64,000 nt of DNA from assembly GCA_016901755.1 (NCBI GenBank), contig JACJKV010000009.1:18391-82390 (forward strand), written 5' to 3'. Shown here piece by piece: positions 26,534 through 36,430 of the stretch (positions within the stretch are counted from its first letter, which is position 1; the number at the start of each line of letters is the position of its first letter). The translations under genes and the position numbers were made by a program. The notes under the pieces are model-generated. The model had not been told where the DNA came from. It did no database searches and was given only the letters and a program-made list of their open reading frames with translations. The stretch comes from Thomasclavelia spiroformis. Lineage in GTDB: Bacteria > Bacillota_I > Bacilli_A > Erysipelotrichales > Coprobacillaceae.

Positions 26534-28346
26534 CCATTTTTTTCCTGTATTGCTGCTTTCTTTCCAGCTCCGTAAGATAACGTTTACGTAAACGAATATT
26601 TTCTGGAGTAACTTCCACCAGTTCATCATCATTAATATAATCCAGACATGCTTCCAGATTAAACTGACGTGGTCGTTTTAATACAACAGTTGTATCTTTT
26701 GAAGATGAACGGGTATTGGTCATCTGTTTACCTTTTGTAACATTGACAACCAGGTCATTATCACGGCTATGTTCACCTACGATCATTCCTTCGTAAACTT
26801 CTACCCCAGGACCAACAAACATGACCCCACGATCTTCAACACCACCAAGTGCATAGGCTGTAGTCTGTCCACTGTCAATAGAAATCATAACTCCTAAATT
26901 ACGTTTACCAACAGTTTCACCTTCCATTGGACGATAATCAATAAATGAATGAGAAATAATACCATAACCTTTGGTCATCGTTAAGAAGTTTGTCATGAAA
27001 CCAATTAATCCACGAGAAGGTATCGTATAAACAACTCGAGTCTGTCCATCTCTTGAATCCATACTTTCCAACGTCCCACGACGATAACCTAATGACTCAA
27101 TAACATTACCGATACAGTCATCAGGAGCTTCAATATTAACTTCTTCATATGGTTCACATAAAACACCATCAATTTCTTTAACAATAACTTTAGGTTTAGA
27201 CACCTGTAATTCATATCCTTCTCTACGCATATTTTCAATCAGGATCGATAAATGCAGTTCGCCACGACCAGAAACGATCCATTCTTCACTGTTAGGAATT
27301 CTTTCGATCTTTAAAGAAACATCTCTATTTGTTTCCTTAAACAGTCTTTCTTCGATCTGTCTGGCAGTTATAAACTTACCATCTTTTCCGGCAAATGGTG
27401 ATGTATTGGTCCCAAAGACCATTTGAATTGTTGGTTCATCAATATGCAGCAATGGTAAAGGATCTTCTTTACCAGGATTACATACTGTTTCACCGACACC
27501 AATATCACTAAGTCCTGCAATAGCTACGATATCGCCAGCAGACGCTTCTTTAATTTCAATACGATGCAGTCCAATAAAACCATATAATTTCTGGATTCTG
27601 AATTGGCTATGGCTGCCATCAGCTCTTACACAGGTCACAGCTTCATTTAAATGAATTGTCCCTCTTTGAATACGCCCAATTCCAATACGGCCAACATAAT
27701 CATTATAATCTAATAATGCTGGCTGAAACTGCAGGCTTCCTTCTTCATCAACTAAAGGTTCAGGAATTTCATCAATGATCATATCAAACAGACAGTCCAT
27801 ATTTGGAACCTGAGTATTGATATCTGCCTCGAGACTTGATGTTCCCTGTAATGCTGAAGTAAAAACAGTTGGGAAATCAAGCTGATCATCATCAGCACCT
27901 AATTCCATAAACAGTTCCAGTACTTCATCCATAACTTCAGGAATACGAGTTACTGGTCTGTCAACTTTATTAATAACTACAATTGGCTTAACTTTCGCCG
28001 CTAAAGCTTTCTTTAATACAAAACGGGTCTGTGGCATTGTACCTTCATAGGCATCAACAACCAGTAATACTCCGTCAACCATATTCATAATACGTTCCAC
28101 TTCACCACCAAAATCAGCGTGTCCTGGTGTATCCATGATATTTATTCTATAATCCTTATAATTAATAGCAGTATTCTTTGCAAGAATAGTAATTCCTCTT
28201 TCTCTTTCCAGAGCGTTGCTGTCCATAGCACGATCATTGATCTGTTCATGAGCATCTAATGTTCCTGACAGTTTTAACAACTGATCGACCAAAGTCGTTT
28301 TTCCATGATCGACATGGGCAATAATTGCAATATTTCTTATTTTCAT
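26526..28346 (-). CDS. typA: Translational GTPase TypA/BipA
   Basis: 606 residues; an EF-G-like GTPase that binds ribosomes and helps 50S assembly and stress adaptation. G1 [10 protein letters not shown], switch [10 protein letters not shown]3 [16 protein letters not shown]4 VINKVDRP, followed by domains II, III and V and the C-terminal domain unique to BipA ([22 protein letters not shown]). Ribosome site AAGGGGGAA. Ends in an overlapping terminator. Confidence 0.98.
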   Translation of the reverse strand: MKIRNIAIIAHVDHGKTTLVDQLLKLSGTLDAHEQINDRAMDSNALERERGITILAKNTAINYKDYRINIMDTPGHADFGGEVERIMNMVDGVLLVVDAYEGTMPQTRFVLKKALAAKVKPIVVINKVDRPVTRIPEVMDEVLELFMELGADDDQLDFPTVFTSALQGTSSLEADINTQVPNMDCLFDMIIDEIPEPLVDEEGSLQFQPALLDYNDYVGRIGIGRIQRGTIHLNEAVTCVRADGSHSQFRIQKLYGFIGLHRIEIKEASAGDIVAIAGLSDIGVGETVCNPGKEDPLPLLHIDEPTIQMVFGTNTSPFAGKDGKFITARQIEERLFKETNRDVSLKIERIPNSEEWIVSGRGELHLSILIENMRREGYELQVSKPKVIVKEIDGVLCEPYEEVNIEAPDDCIGNVIESLGYRRGTLESMDSRDGQTRVVYTIPSRGLIGFMTNFLTMTKGYGIISHSFIDYRPMEGETVGKRNLGVMISIDSGQTTAYALGGVEDRGVMFVGPGVEVYEGMIVGEHSRDNDLVVNVTKGKQMTNTRSSSKDTTVVLKRPRQFNLEACLDYINDDELVEVTPENIRLRKRYLTELERKQQYRKKMEK

Positions 28347-28426
28347 CCACTATTCCCCCTTTTTTAACTTCCTCATTATATCACATACTTTTCAAATGTC
28401 ATTAATAAATTTTGATTCCAGACATT

Positions 28427-29083
28427 TTATTTCAGCAGATATTGTTTAAGATACTCACTATATCGTTTATACCCTTCTTCATTAATATGTAATCCATCGA
28501 CATATAGATTTTCAATAGGCTCACCTTTTTTATTACACATTGTCTGATAGGCATTGATCATGGTTACATAATGATAAGGGATCGTATTTCTGATTTCCTG
28601 AAATATCATTTTTAATATATCATTGCTTCTTAAAACTCCCTGACTGACTTTATAGCCATGCATTTTTTCTAAACATGGCAATGGTGAAACAACAAATATC
28701 TGACAGTCAGGCAAATTATAATGCACAGTTTCTACCAGTTCTTTAATATTAACAGCAATATCTCGAGGTGAAAGCATCACTGTCTTACCCAGATCATTAG
28801 TTCCAATCATATAGACAAGCTGTTTAGGCTGAAATTTTATGACACTTTCATCAATAAAATAGAGCAGCATTCCTGATGTAATTCCAGCAATACCACAATT
28901 ATACTTACGTTCCAGTTCAGGAAAAAAACGATCCAGATCCATAAACTGAGTTATCGAATCACCAAGAAAAACTGTACCTCCAGGTAAACTGCGCTGATTC
29001 AATAAAATGATTTCCTTCATTCGATCAACACTTAATTCTCGAATCTGATAATAATTTGTTAAAAATTTCATATTTTCACGCAT
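28427..29083 (-). CDS. SGNH/GDSL-family hydrolase
   Basis: 218 residues with the SGNH blocks: FLGDSITQFMDL (Ser nucleophile), GIAGITSG, IGTNDLGK and the catalytic Asp-His in YVDGLHINEEGYK. Such enzymes are esterases, including acetyl-sugar and lysophospholipid esterases; resemblance is to PAF-acetylhydrolase-like members. No signal peptide. The ATG at 29083 has AAGGACC 4 bases upstream, better than the ATG at 29101. Confidence 0.88.
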   Translation of the reverse strand: MRENMKFLTNYYQIRELSVDRMKEIILLNQRSLPGGTVFLGDSITQFMDLDRFFPELERKYNCGIAGITSGMLLYFIDESVIKFQPKQLVYMIGTNDLGKTVMLSPRDIAVNIKELVETVHYNLPDCQIFVVSPLPCLEKMHGYKVSQGVLRSNDILKMIFQEIRNTIPYHYVTMINAYQTMCNKKGEPIENLYVDGLHINEEGYKRYSEYLKQYLLK

Positions 29084-29170
29084 TGCAGGTCCTTCTTTCA
29101 TTTTATGTTTACTCTCATCATATCACAGTTTTTATGCCTGTAAATTTATTATTTTTCCCAAATAAAGATA

Positions 29171-29199
29171 TTGAACTATTCTAAAAAAAGTGATATTTT
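29171..29199 (+). promoter_or_regulatory. Promoter of aspartate kinase
   Basis: TTGAAC, 17-base spacer, TATTTT preceded by TGA. The resulting leader is only about 20 bases, leaving no room for a lysine riboswitch. Confidence 0.65.
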
Positions 29200-29227
29200 A
29201 TTATCATTAATATAGGAGGGGAATAAA

Positions 29228-30550
29228 ATGGTAAAAGTTGTCAAATTTGGTGGTTCATCTCTTGCCAATGCGACCCAATTTAAAAAAGTATATGACATTA
29301 TCAATAGCGATCCAGATCGTCGTTATGTAATACCTTCTGCACCTGGGAAACGCTTTAAAGATGACATCAAAGTGACTGATTTATTATATAAAGCTTATAA
29401 CGCTGATACTGAAAGAGAATTTGATTGTACTTTTACAACAATCAAATCAAGATATCAGGATATTATCGATGAATTACAGCTTGATTTAGATTTAACTCAG
29501 GAATTTGATAAAATTGAAAATGATTTTAAAAACAAGATCAGTGAAGAATACGCTGCCAGCCGTGGTGAATATCTCAACGGTATCGTTCTGGCTAAATATT
29601 TAGGATATGAATTTATCGATGCTGCAGATGTGATCTTTATTGATGAAAACGGTAATTACGATGAAAAACTGACTGATCCAGTATTATCCAAAAGATTAAG
29701 TGAAGTCGAAAACTGTGTCATCCCAGGATTTTATGGTTCCAGCAATGATGGCAAAAATGAAATTCGTACTTTTTCCCGTGGTGGAAGTGATGTAACAGGT
29801 TCTATCGTTGCCAAAAACGGAAAAGTCAAAATATATGAAAACTGGACCGATGTTTCCGGATTCCTGATTGCCGATCCAAGAATCGTAAAAAATCCTGAAG
29901 TCATTGGAACGATCACTTATAAGGAATTACGCGAATTATCATACATGGGAGCCAGTGTTCTTCATGAAAACTCTATCTTCCCAATCCGTTCACAGGGAAT
30001 CCCAATCGTTATCAAAAATACCAATAAGCCTGAAGATGCAGGAACTTTGATCGTTGAAAGTACCTGTCATAAGCCAAATCACATCATCACTGGTATTTCT
30101 GGAAAACAGGGTTTTGCGACAATCATGATTGAAAAAGACATGATGAACAATGAAATTGGTTTTGGACGTAAAGTATTACAGGTCATTGAGGAAGCCGGAC
30201 TGTCGTATGAACATACTCCATCAGGAATCGATACCATGAATATCATTGTTGAACTGAATTCATTCCTTGAACATGAACAGGAAATCCTGGCCAATTTGCA
30301 TCGTGCAGTTCAGCCTGATTCTATCGAACTAGAATCAGATTTAGCCTTGATCGCTATTGTTGGTCGTGGTATGAAAGATGGCCGTGGTGTAGCTGCAAAA
30401 GTCTTTTCTGCATTAGCTAAGAAAAAAATTAACATAAAAATGATCGATCAGGGTTCTTCTGAATTAAATATCATTGTTGGTGTTAAAAACATACATTTCA
30501 AAGAAGCTATTCGTGCTATTTACGATACCTTTGTTACAAACGATAAATAA
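29228..30550 (+). CDS. Aspartate kinase
   Basis: 440 residues; phosphorylates aspartate, first step to lysine, threonine, methionine and diaminopimelate. N-terminal KFGGSSLANATQFKKV, central FSRGGSDVTGSIVAKNG and tandem C-terminal ACT domains (ISGKQGFATIMIEKD and LALIAIVGRGMKDGRGVAA). Which end product inhibits it cannot be told. AGGAGGGG precedes ATG. Single-gene unit between a promoter and a terminator. Confidence 0.95.
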   Translation: MVKVVKFGGSSLANATQFKKVYDIINSDPDRRYVIPSAPGKRFKDDIKVTDLLYKAYNADTEREFDCTFTTIKSRYQDIIDELQLDLDLTQEFDKIENDFKNKISEEYAASRGEYLNGIVLAKYLGYEFIDAADVIFIDENGNYDEKLTDPVLSKRLSEVENCVIPGFYGSSNDGKNEIRTFSRGGSDVTGSIVAKNGKVKIYENWTDVSGFLIADPRIVKNPEVIGTITYKELRELSYMGASVLHENSIFPIRSQGIPIVIKNTNKPEDAGTLIVESTCHKPNHIITGISGKQGFATIMIEKDMMNNEIGFGRKVLQVIEEAGLSYEHTPSGIDTMNIIVELNSFLEHEQEILANLHRAVQPDSIELESDLALIAIVGRGMKDGRGVAAKVFSALAKKKINIKMIDQGSSELNIIVGVKNIHFKEAIRAIYDTFVTNDK

Positions 30551-30570
30551 AAGACGTGAAAACGTCTTTT
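30549..30570. terminator. Bidirectional terminator, aspartate kinase / VanZ-RDD gene
   Basis: AAAAGACG-TGAAAA-CGTCTTTT with T-run. Confidence 0.85.
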
Positions 30571-31679
30571 TATTTGCTTTCATGTCTTTTCTGATGAACC
30601 ATGCTGATACAGTATGTATCTGAAAAATATTCATAAGTCATATAATCGTTTTTAAAAACGGTAACCAAAAACATCTTGAAGACAAATACAACCAGAAAAA
30701 ACACAATAACTGCCATTTCCAGCCATAAAATATAACAGAATGGTTGCGCTAATGTTAAAGAAAAATAAAAACAGTCTATAAGGAAACACGGAATCAGATA
30801 AAGTTCTAACAGCAAAACACCGTATCTTTTCCAATACTGAAATAAGCCTGGAACCTTCCCTGTTTCATCTCTTAAAGCGATTTTTACCAGTTTCATTCCA
30901 AATGTCTGTCCCTGAAAAGATGCCGTCAGAATTCCAAAATAAAAAGCCAGCATCATGACATAAGTCCAAAAATAAGAAAAAGGGACTTCCAGCTGATTAA
31001 TGACTGCCCCAGATAAAATCAATATGATAACATCTACTAAAAAAGCCAGCAGTCTTCGAATCATTGATACCTGTCTTCCTTTAGCATAAGAACGTTCATC
31101 TAACTGCTTTCGTGATGGTAAAAACAATGCACATAATGGTGCAGATGCAAAACCACATATCGTCCCTATCGTATTAACGATCAGATCATCCACATCAAAC
31201 AGACGATATGGATAACGATAATAGCCAAGCAGTCCCGTCAGCTGTAAAAGTTCAAAAGAAAGCGAAAACAGAAAACCGTAAATAACAGCATGGTACCATT
31301 TTTTATTAAAATAATATCTTAAATAAACCCCAAAAGGAAATGTCAGCAACAGATTAAAAAAAGCCTGATATACCAACGGACAGCGTATAAAAGCAGCCCA
31401 TGAAGAAAATTCTCGTTGCATAATTTCATGAATAAAATGAAAAGGAATCAGCTGCATGGTCTGCTGCAAACGAGGCACATCCGCTGCAGGCAAAGGCAAA
31501 ATGACCATGAAATATGCACACAGTAAATATAAGATCATCGAATAAACAATGACCACTCTAGTAAAAAGCATAGCTCCGTATTTTCGATACTGAAAGATCA
31601 TATATGGCAAAGTAAAAACAGCTGCCAGAACTGGAAATATAAAAAATCCCATGGTTACAGGATAAATATAAGCTCTCAT
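30570..31679 (-). CDS. VanZ-RDD fusion membrane protein
   Basis: 369 residues. The N-terminal half is a VanZ-like domain (ILPLPAADVPRLQQTMQLIP, LLTFPFGVYLRYYF, SLSFELLQLTG, FDVDDLIVNTIGTICGF), the type linked to low-level teicoplanin resistance. The C-terminal half is an RDD domain (RRLLAFLVDVIILILSG, QGQTFGMKLVKIALRDETG). About eight or nine membrane helices. Function of either domain here is unknown; an envelope role is likely. Ribosome site GAGGAG. Divergent from the polysaccharide deacetylase. Confidence 0.85.
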   Translation of the reverse strand: MRAYIYPVTMGFFIFPVLAAVFTLPYMIFQYRKYGAMLFTRVVIVYSMILYLLCAYFMVILPLPAADVPRLQQTMQLIPFHFIHEIMQREFSSWAAFIRCPLVYQAFFNLLLTFPFGVYLRYYFNKKWYHAVIYGFLFSLSFELLQLTGLLGYYRYPYRLFDVDDLIVNTIGTICGFASAPLCALFLPSRKQLDERSYAKGRQVSMIRRLLAFLVDVIILILSGAVINQLEVPFSYFWTYVMMLAFYFGILTASFQGQTFGMKLVKIALRDETGKVPGLFQYWKRYGVLLLELYLIPCFLIDCFYFSLTLAQPFCYILWLEMAVIVFFLVVFVFKMFLVTVFKNDYMTYEYFSDTYCISMVHQKRHESK

Positions 31680-31813
31680 CTTTAACTCCTCATATTTTCA
31701 CATTTCATTTTTTCGTATTTTTAATATTATAGCATCTTTAGTCAAATAAAACCAAGTTATCGTAAAAATTGACAAAATTCATTTTATCATCCATAATCAC
31801 TATAGGTGATCAA

Positions 31814-32599
31814 ATGAAAAAAATATTAAAAATTATTATGTGTATCTTATCCTGTTATGCTTTGATCGGCCTTGGCTGGATAACAAAAGATATGATCATT
31901 CATGAACAATGTAAAAACGGAATACCAATTCTTGGCTATCACGGTGTTGTCGAAGATCAGGAAAAAAAACTTAACTATGCCTATAACACCTATTTTATGT
32001 CAGTAAGCGAACTGGAAAAACAGTTTGCCTATCTTCATGACCACCAGTTTCAGACATTAACTATGAATGAAGTCAACGAATATTATCACCAGCAAAAACA
32101 GGTTCCTGAAAAATGTGTCTGCATAACTTTTGATGATGGATATAAAAACTTTTTAACACTTGTAAAACCGCTGCTGCAAAAATACAATTTAAAAGCAACC
32201 TGTTTTGTCATCGGACATAAAGCTATCAGTGATAATCCATTATATCTGCAAAAAGATGAGCTGATCAATGATGACTATGTTCAATTTTACAGTCATTCCT
32301 ACGATCTGCATCATATCGCACATTTACCAAAACAGAAACTGATTGAAACTTTATCAGTCAAAGAAATACAGCAGGATTTTCTCAATAATGAAAACATCGT
32401 ATCGTCCGATTATTTTGCATTTCCCTATGGGGTTACCAGTTCTAATGCTAAACAGTATTTAGCTTCAAGCCAGGTAAAACTGGCATTTGGCTATAACCAG
32501 AATCGAACGATGACTTATCACGATGATCCATACTGTCTTCCTCGTTATCATATGTTTGCGGGTATGCCAATGTTTCTTTTTCAATGGTGGATAGAATAA
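31814..32599 (+). CDS. Polysaccharide deacetylase (CE4/NodB), membrane-anchored or secreted
   Basis: 261 residues with an N-terminal hydrophobic segment (MKKILKIIMCILSCYALIGL). NodB motifs: LGYHGVVED, ITFDDGYKNF (catalytic base and metal Asp), SHSYDLHH (metal His) and FAFPYGV. It removes acetyl groups from N-acetylated surface glycans such as peptidoglycan or poly-GlcNAc. The ATG at 31814 follows AGGTGATCAA. Own terminator downstream. Confidence 0.9.
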   Translation: MKKILKIIMCILSCYALIGLGWITKDMIIHEQCKNGIPILGYHGVVEDQEKKLNYAYNTYFMSVSELEKQFAYLHDHQFQTLTMNEVNEYYHQQKQVPEKCVCITFDDGYKNFLTLVKPLLQKYNLKATCFVIGHKAISDNPLYLQKDELINDDYVQFYSHSYDLHHIAHLPKQKLIETLSVKEIQQDFLNNENIVSSDYFAFPYGVTSSNAKQYLASSQVKLAFGYNQNRTMTYHDDPYCLPRYHMFAGMPMFLFQWWIE

Positions 32600-32632
32600 A
32601 AAACACCCTGATTATTTTCAGGATGTTTTTTT
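32600..32632. terminator. Bidirectional terminator, deacetylase / serA
   Basis: AACACCCTGA / TCAGGATGTT with one wobble, T7 to the right. Confidence 0.82.
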
Positions 32633-32633
32633 A

Positions 32634-33794
32634 TTATTTAATCACTCTTACATTAATGATACCATCAGCTGCTTCGATACGATCAATGATATCCTGACGA
32701 ACATCACTGTTTGTATCAATTAAAGTGTAAGAATAATCTCCTTTAGATCTGTTAACCATGTTTTCAATATTCAGATTATGATCAGCAAACAGCTTAGAAA
32801 TACGCGCTAAAATATTAGGAACATTTCTGTTTGTAATACATACTCTTACTTTTGATTCACGTGCCTGAACACATCTTGGGAAATTTACAGAGTTGGTAAT
32901 ATTTCCATTTTCCAGGAAATCTCTAATTTCTTTGACAGCCATTTTAGCACAGTTATCTTCACTTTCAGGTGTAGAAGCACCTAAATGTGGAAAAACGATA
33001 ATATTTTCTTTACCAATTAATTTCTGATCAGCAAAATCAGTCACATATTTACCTAACTTTCCTGATTGAACAGCTTCAACAATATCATCAACAACTACCA
33101 GATCACCTCTGGCAAAATTTAATAAACGGGCACCATCTTTCATCATGTCCAGTTTTTCTTTATTGACCATGCCTCTGGTATCTTTGGTACTAGGAACATG
33201 AATCGTTACATAATCACAGGTTTTAAAAATTTCATCCATGTCAGCTGCCTGCTTTACATGTTTTGACAATGCCCAGGCAGAATTTACTGACATAAATGGA
33301 TCATATCCATAAACCTGCATATCAAGTTTAACAGCAGCATTAGCAACATTAACACCAATAGCTCCTAAACCTATAACCCCTAAACGTTTTCCTTCAATCT
33401 CTGGTCCAACAAAGTTTGATTTTCCCTTTTCAGCAGTTTTGGCTACATTTTCATCGTCTGCTAAAGAATTGATCCATTCAATACTTTCAACAACACGACG
33501 GCTTGACATTAATAAAGCACAAATAACCAGTTCTTTAACAGCATTAGCGTTAGCTCCAGGTGTATTAAAAACGACAATTCCTTTTTCAGAGCATTTTTCA
33601 ATGGGTATATTATTAACTCCCGCACCTGCTCTAGCTATGGCTTTTACACTTTTTCCAAAATCATATTCATGTAATGAAGCGCTTCTTAACAAAATAGCAT
33701 CTTCATTAGTTAAATCTTCTCCATATTCATAGTTTTCATCAAATTTATCTAATCCTATTGGAGAAATTTTATTCATTAATTTTACTTTGTACAT
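32634..33794 (-). CDS. serA: D-3-phosphoglycerate dehydrogenase
   Basis: 386 residues; oxidises 3-phosphoglycerate with NAD to start serine synthesis. Rossmann motif GVIGLGAIGVNVANAA, catalytic Arg in NFARGDLVV, Glu/His pair in LGASTPESEDNCA, and a C-terminal ACT domain (VCITNRNVPNILARISKLF), the short ACT-only form. Second gene of the serC-serA operon, 24 bases after serC, with ribosome site GAGGGGA. Confidence 0.95.
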   Translation of the reverse strand: MYKVKLMNKISPIGLDKFDENYEYGEDLTNEDAILLRSASLHEYDFGKSVKAIARAGAGVNNIPIEKCSEKGIVVFNTPGANANAVKELVICALLMSSRRVVESIEWINSLADDENVAKTAEKGKSNFVGPEIEGKRLGVIGLGAIGVNVANAAVKLDMQVYGYDPFMSVNSAWALSKHVKQAADMDEIFKTCDYVTIHVPSTKDTRGMVNKEKLDMMKDGARLLNFARGDLVVVDDIVEAVQSGKLGKYVTDFADQKLIGKENIIVFPHLGASTPESEDNCAKMAVKEIRDFLENGNITNSVNFPRCVQARESKVRVCITNRNVPNILARISKLFADHNLNIENMVNRSKGDYSYTLIDTNSDVRQDIIDRIEAADGIINVRVIK

Positions 33795-33818
33795 AATTAT
33801 CCCCTCATTTTCAACCCT

Positions 33819-34907
33819 TTATTTATTAGCAGCTTCAAAACCTTTCATGAAAGCCACTAATTTTTCAACACCTTCGATTGGCATTGCATTGTAGATAGAT
33901 GCTCTGATACCACCTACTAGACGATGTCCTTTTAAATTAGTCATTCCAGCGGCAATGCTTTCTTTAACAAATTTAGCATCCAGTTCTTTCGATGGTGTTG
34001 TAAAAGTCACATTCATTCTTGAACGGTTAGCTTTATCTGCTGGTGCATTGTAGAAATCAGACTGATCTAAATAATCATAAAGCATTTGTGATTTTTCAAT
34101 GCTGCGGGCATACATCGCTTCGACCCCACCATTTTGATCAACCCATTCCAGTACCAGTCCACACATATAAATAGCATAAGCACTTGGTGTATTATACATT
34201 GAATCTTTTTTGATCATCAAAGAATAATCCATCAATACTGGTGCTGTTGCTGGAACTTCCTGCAGTAAATCTTTACGAACAATAGCAATCCCCAAACCAG
34301 CAATTCCCATGTTCTTTTGTGCTCCAGCATAGATCATACCATATTTAGATACATCGACTTTCTGTGACAAAATATTAGATGACATATCAGCAATGACTGG
34401 ACATCCATTTTTAGTCACTGGATCATATTTATATTCCGTACCAAAAATTGTATTATTGGCACAGATATGCAAATAGTCTGCATCATCACTTAAATCCAGT
34501 TCTTCCTGTGTTGGAATATGTGTATAATTGTTGGCACTGCCATCGTAAGCAACATGAATATCCCCAAATTTTGTTGCTTCTTTATATGCTAAATTAGAAA
34601 AATTTCCTGTAATCGCATAATCTGCTTTTCCTGTTTTTAAGAAATTCAATGGAATCATAGAGAACTGTTGTGTTGCTCCACCATGTAAAAATAAAATTTC
34701 ATAATTTTCAGGAACGTTCATTACCTTTCTTAATAAATCTTTAGTTTTATTAAAAATATCCAGATAAGCTGCCGATCTATGACTCATCTCCATGACAGAC
34801 ATACCGCTGCCTTCATAGTTCATCATTTGTTTAGCTGCTTTTTCTAAGACTTCAACAGGTAACATTGATGGCCCTGCTGAAAAGTTAAATACTCTGTTAT
34901 CGGCCAT
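33819..34907 (-). CDS. serC: Phosphoserine aminotransferase
   Basis: 362 residues; PLP enzyme that makes phosphoserine from 3-phosphohydroxypyruvate and glutamate. N-terminus FNFSAGPSMLPVEVLEKA, FLHGGATQQFSMIP and the PLP Lys in YAGAQKNMG are diagnostic. First gene of the serine operon; the phosphatase serB is not present, and the HAD enzymes in the window are not obvious replacements. AGGAAGGG precedes ATG. Confidence 0.97.
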   Translation of the reverse strand: MADNRVFNFSAGPSMLPVEVLEKAAKQMMNYEGSGMSVMEMSHRSAAYLDIFNKTKDLLRKVMNVPENYEILFLHGGATQQFSMIPLNFLKTGKADYAITGNFSNLAYKEATKFGDIHVAYDGSANNYTHIPTQEELDLSDDADYLHICANNTIFGTEYKYDPVTKNGCPVIADMSSNILSQKVDVSKYGMIYAGAQKNMGIAGLGIAIVRKDLLQEVPATAPVLMDYSLMIKKDSMYNTPSAYAIYMCGLVLEWVDQNGGVEAMYARSIEKSQMLYDYLDQSDFYNAPADKANRSRMNVTFTTPSKELDAKFVKESIAAGMTNLKGHRLVGGIRASIYNAMPIEGVEKLVAFMKGFEAANK

Positions 34908-34942
34908 AGTTGGACCCTTCCTTTCTTTTGTATATAAATAAT

Positions 34943-34971
34943 ATTATATTATTCACTCCCAGTTTTGTCCA
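34943..34971 (-). promoter_or_regulatory. Promoter of serC-serA
   Basis: Minus strand TGGACA, 17-base spacer, TATAAT. Confidence 0.75.
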
Positions 34972-35002
34972 TAAAATTCACATTTTTTTAGATGTACATC
35001 AC

Positions 35003-35034
35003 AAAAAAACGCCTTTTTTATTAAAAAGACGTTT
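35003..35034 (-). terminator. Terminator of the 35033-35824 gene
   Basis: Minus strand AAACGTCTTTTT / AAAAAGGCGTTT with one wobble, then a T-run; overlaps the stop codon. Confidence 0.8.
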
Positions 35035-35824
35035 AAAAAAATTCTTTTTTCAAATAAATATATATCAAAATTAAAGCAACGCTCAACCAGAAAATAGCGA
35101 TATACAAAACCGGATCCATCACAATTTTCAGATTTTCAATACTGATCATATTCACTAAAAGCGGCGTTATCAGATGCACAAAAAAAAGCATCAAATAATG
35201 AAGCAAGGCAGTAAACAGTGAAATGATCATCAGGGATATGATTTTAAAAGCTTTTCCATAAATCATGATATATCCCAGCCCCATTAAAATAGCTATGATC
35301 AGAATTATTTTAATGATCATTTGACTTGATAAATCATATATCTTAACAAAAAATGACTGATCATCTATTTTCGTATTCATATTCTGCAAAAACCTGCTCC
35401 ACAATGAATCCTGTTCTAACAATAGCTCAATATGACTCTGTTCTTCTTTATTCAGGTCTCTGTCCAGATGTTCTTCAATCATCACAATACAGGTTTCAGC
35501 AAAATCATCGATCGTTTCTCTTTCTATTTTAAATTCACTTTGTTTTTTAATATCCTGAATAGCCGTATCAAAAGCATTTTCATTAAAACGATACAATGCT
35601 CGACTACGGCTTAAATCATCCTGTAAAGACTGCAGCTGTTCACTTTTAATATTTGTATAATGATCAATAACAAAATCAATGATCTGATTTGTTATTGTTG
35701 TATTCATATAATTTTCACTGATAGTTTTGATGCAGAGAGTTTTAAACGTTAAAAAAACTGATAAAAGACAAATCAGAATTATTTCTGCGATAGAAACCAT
35801 CAGCAGTTTTTTTTCTTTCAACAT
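35033..35824 (-). CDS. Hypothetical membrane protein
   Basis: Not recognised. About 263 residues: one N-terminal membrane segment (VSIAEIILICLLSVFLTF), an extracytoplasmic helical region of about 150 residues with many charged positions, then three C-terminal membrane segments (IIKIILIIAILMGLGYIMIYG, LMIISLFTALLHYLMLFF, LYIAIFWLSVALILIYIYL). AGGTGA stands 2 bases before the ATG at 35824 and 5 bases before a TTG at 35821, so either may be the start. Monocistronic, with its own terminator. Confidence 0.68.
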   Translation of the reverse strand: MLKEKKLLMVSIAEIILICLLSVFLTFKTLCIKTISENYMNTTITNQIIDFVIDHYTNIKSEQLQSLQDDLSRSRALYRFNENAFDTAIQDIKKQSEFKIERETIDDFAETCIVMIEEHLDRDLNKEEQSHIELLLEQDSLWSRFLQNMNTKIDDQSFFVKIYDLSSQMIIKIILIIAILMGLGYIMIYGKAFKIISLMIISLFTALLHYLMLFFVHLITPLLVNMISIENLKIVMDPVLYIAIFWLSVALILIYIYLKKEFF

Positions 35825-35858
35825 AATCACCTATCTATATTATAAGAAAAACTCAAAA

Positions 35859-35881
35859 AAAAGAAACCTTAAGTTTCTTTA
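35859..35881 (-). terminator. Terminator of the SseB-ChbG-tag operon
   Basis: Minus strand AAAGAAACTT / AAGGTTTCTTT-type hairpin and T-run, overlapping the tag stop. Confidence 0.75.
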
Positions 35882-36430
35882 TTTGTGATATAAAAAACAA
35901 TGCTTTTGATGATTATTAAAAACACCTATCGCTTCAAGGTAAGAGTATATGGTCACGCTGCCAACAAAGGACATTCCTCTTTTTTTCAGATCACGGGAAA
36001 CCTGATCAGAAATCTCATTATGAGTTACAGGCTGATTATCTCCACAAAAAATAATCTGATGATCAGTAAAATGCCAGATGTATTCACAGAAACTGCCAAA
36101 CTCTTTTTGAATCTGAAGAAAGATCTGAGCATTTTTTATTGCCGCCATGATTTTTCTGCGATTACGGATAATGCGAGGATCATTCATTAACTGATTCACT
36201 TTGCTTATATCATAATCAGCAACCTTATTGACATCAAAATCATCAAACGCTTCTTTAAATGCCACTCTTTTATGAAGGATTGTGATCCATGAAAGTCCTG
36301 CCTGAAAAGTTTCCAGCAAAAACATTTCATAGAGCTTAGCATCATCATAAACCGGTCTGCCCCATTCATGATCATGATAATCAATATACACTGGATCATC
36401 ACTGACCCAAAAACAGCGCTCTTTATTCAT
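35879..36430 (-). CDS. tag: DNA-3-methyladenine glycosylase I
   Basis: 183 residues; excises 3-methyladenine from DNA in base excision repair. Family motifs: CFWVSDDPVYIDYHDHEWG, LLETFQAGLSWITILHKR and FVGSVTIYSYLEAIGVFNNH; the zinc snap Cys and His residues are in ERCFW, YHDHEW and HQKHC. Starts with an 8-base overlap on the ChbG-type gene. Another repair glycosylase, mutY, is 1.6 kb upstream. Confidence 0.95.
   Translation of the reverse strand: MNKERCFWVSDDPVYIDYHDHEWGRPVYDDAKLYEMFLLETFQAGLSWITILHKRVAFKEAFDDFDVNKVADYDISKVNQLMNDPRIIRNRRKIMAAIKNAQIFLQIQKEFGSFCEYIWHFTDHQIIFCGDNQPVTHNEISDQVSRDLKKRGMSFVGSVTIYSYLEAIGVFNNHQKHCFLYHK

Noticed and set aside
29160..29227. Lysine riboswitch before aspartate kinase
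   Set aside because: A good promoter leaves a leader of about 20 bases, too short for it.
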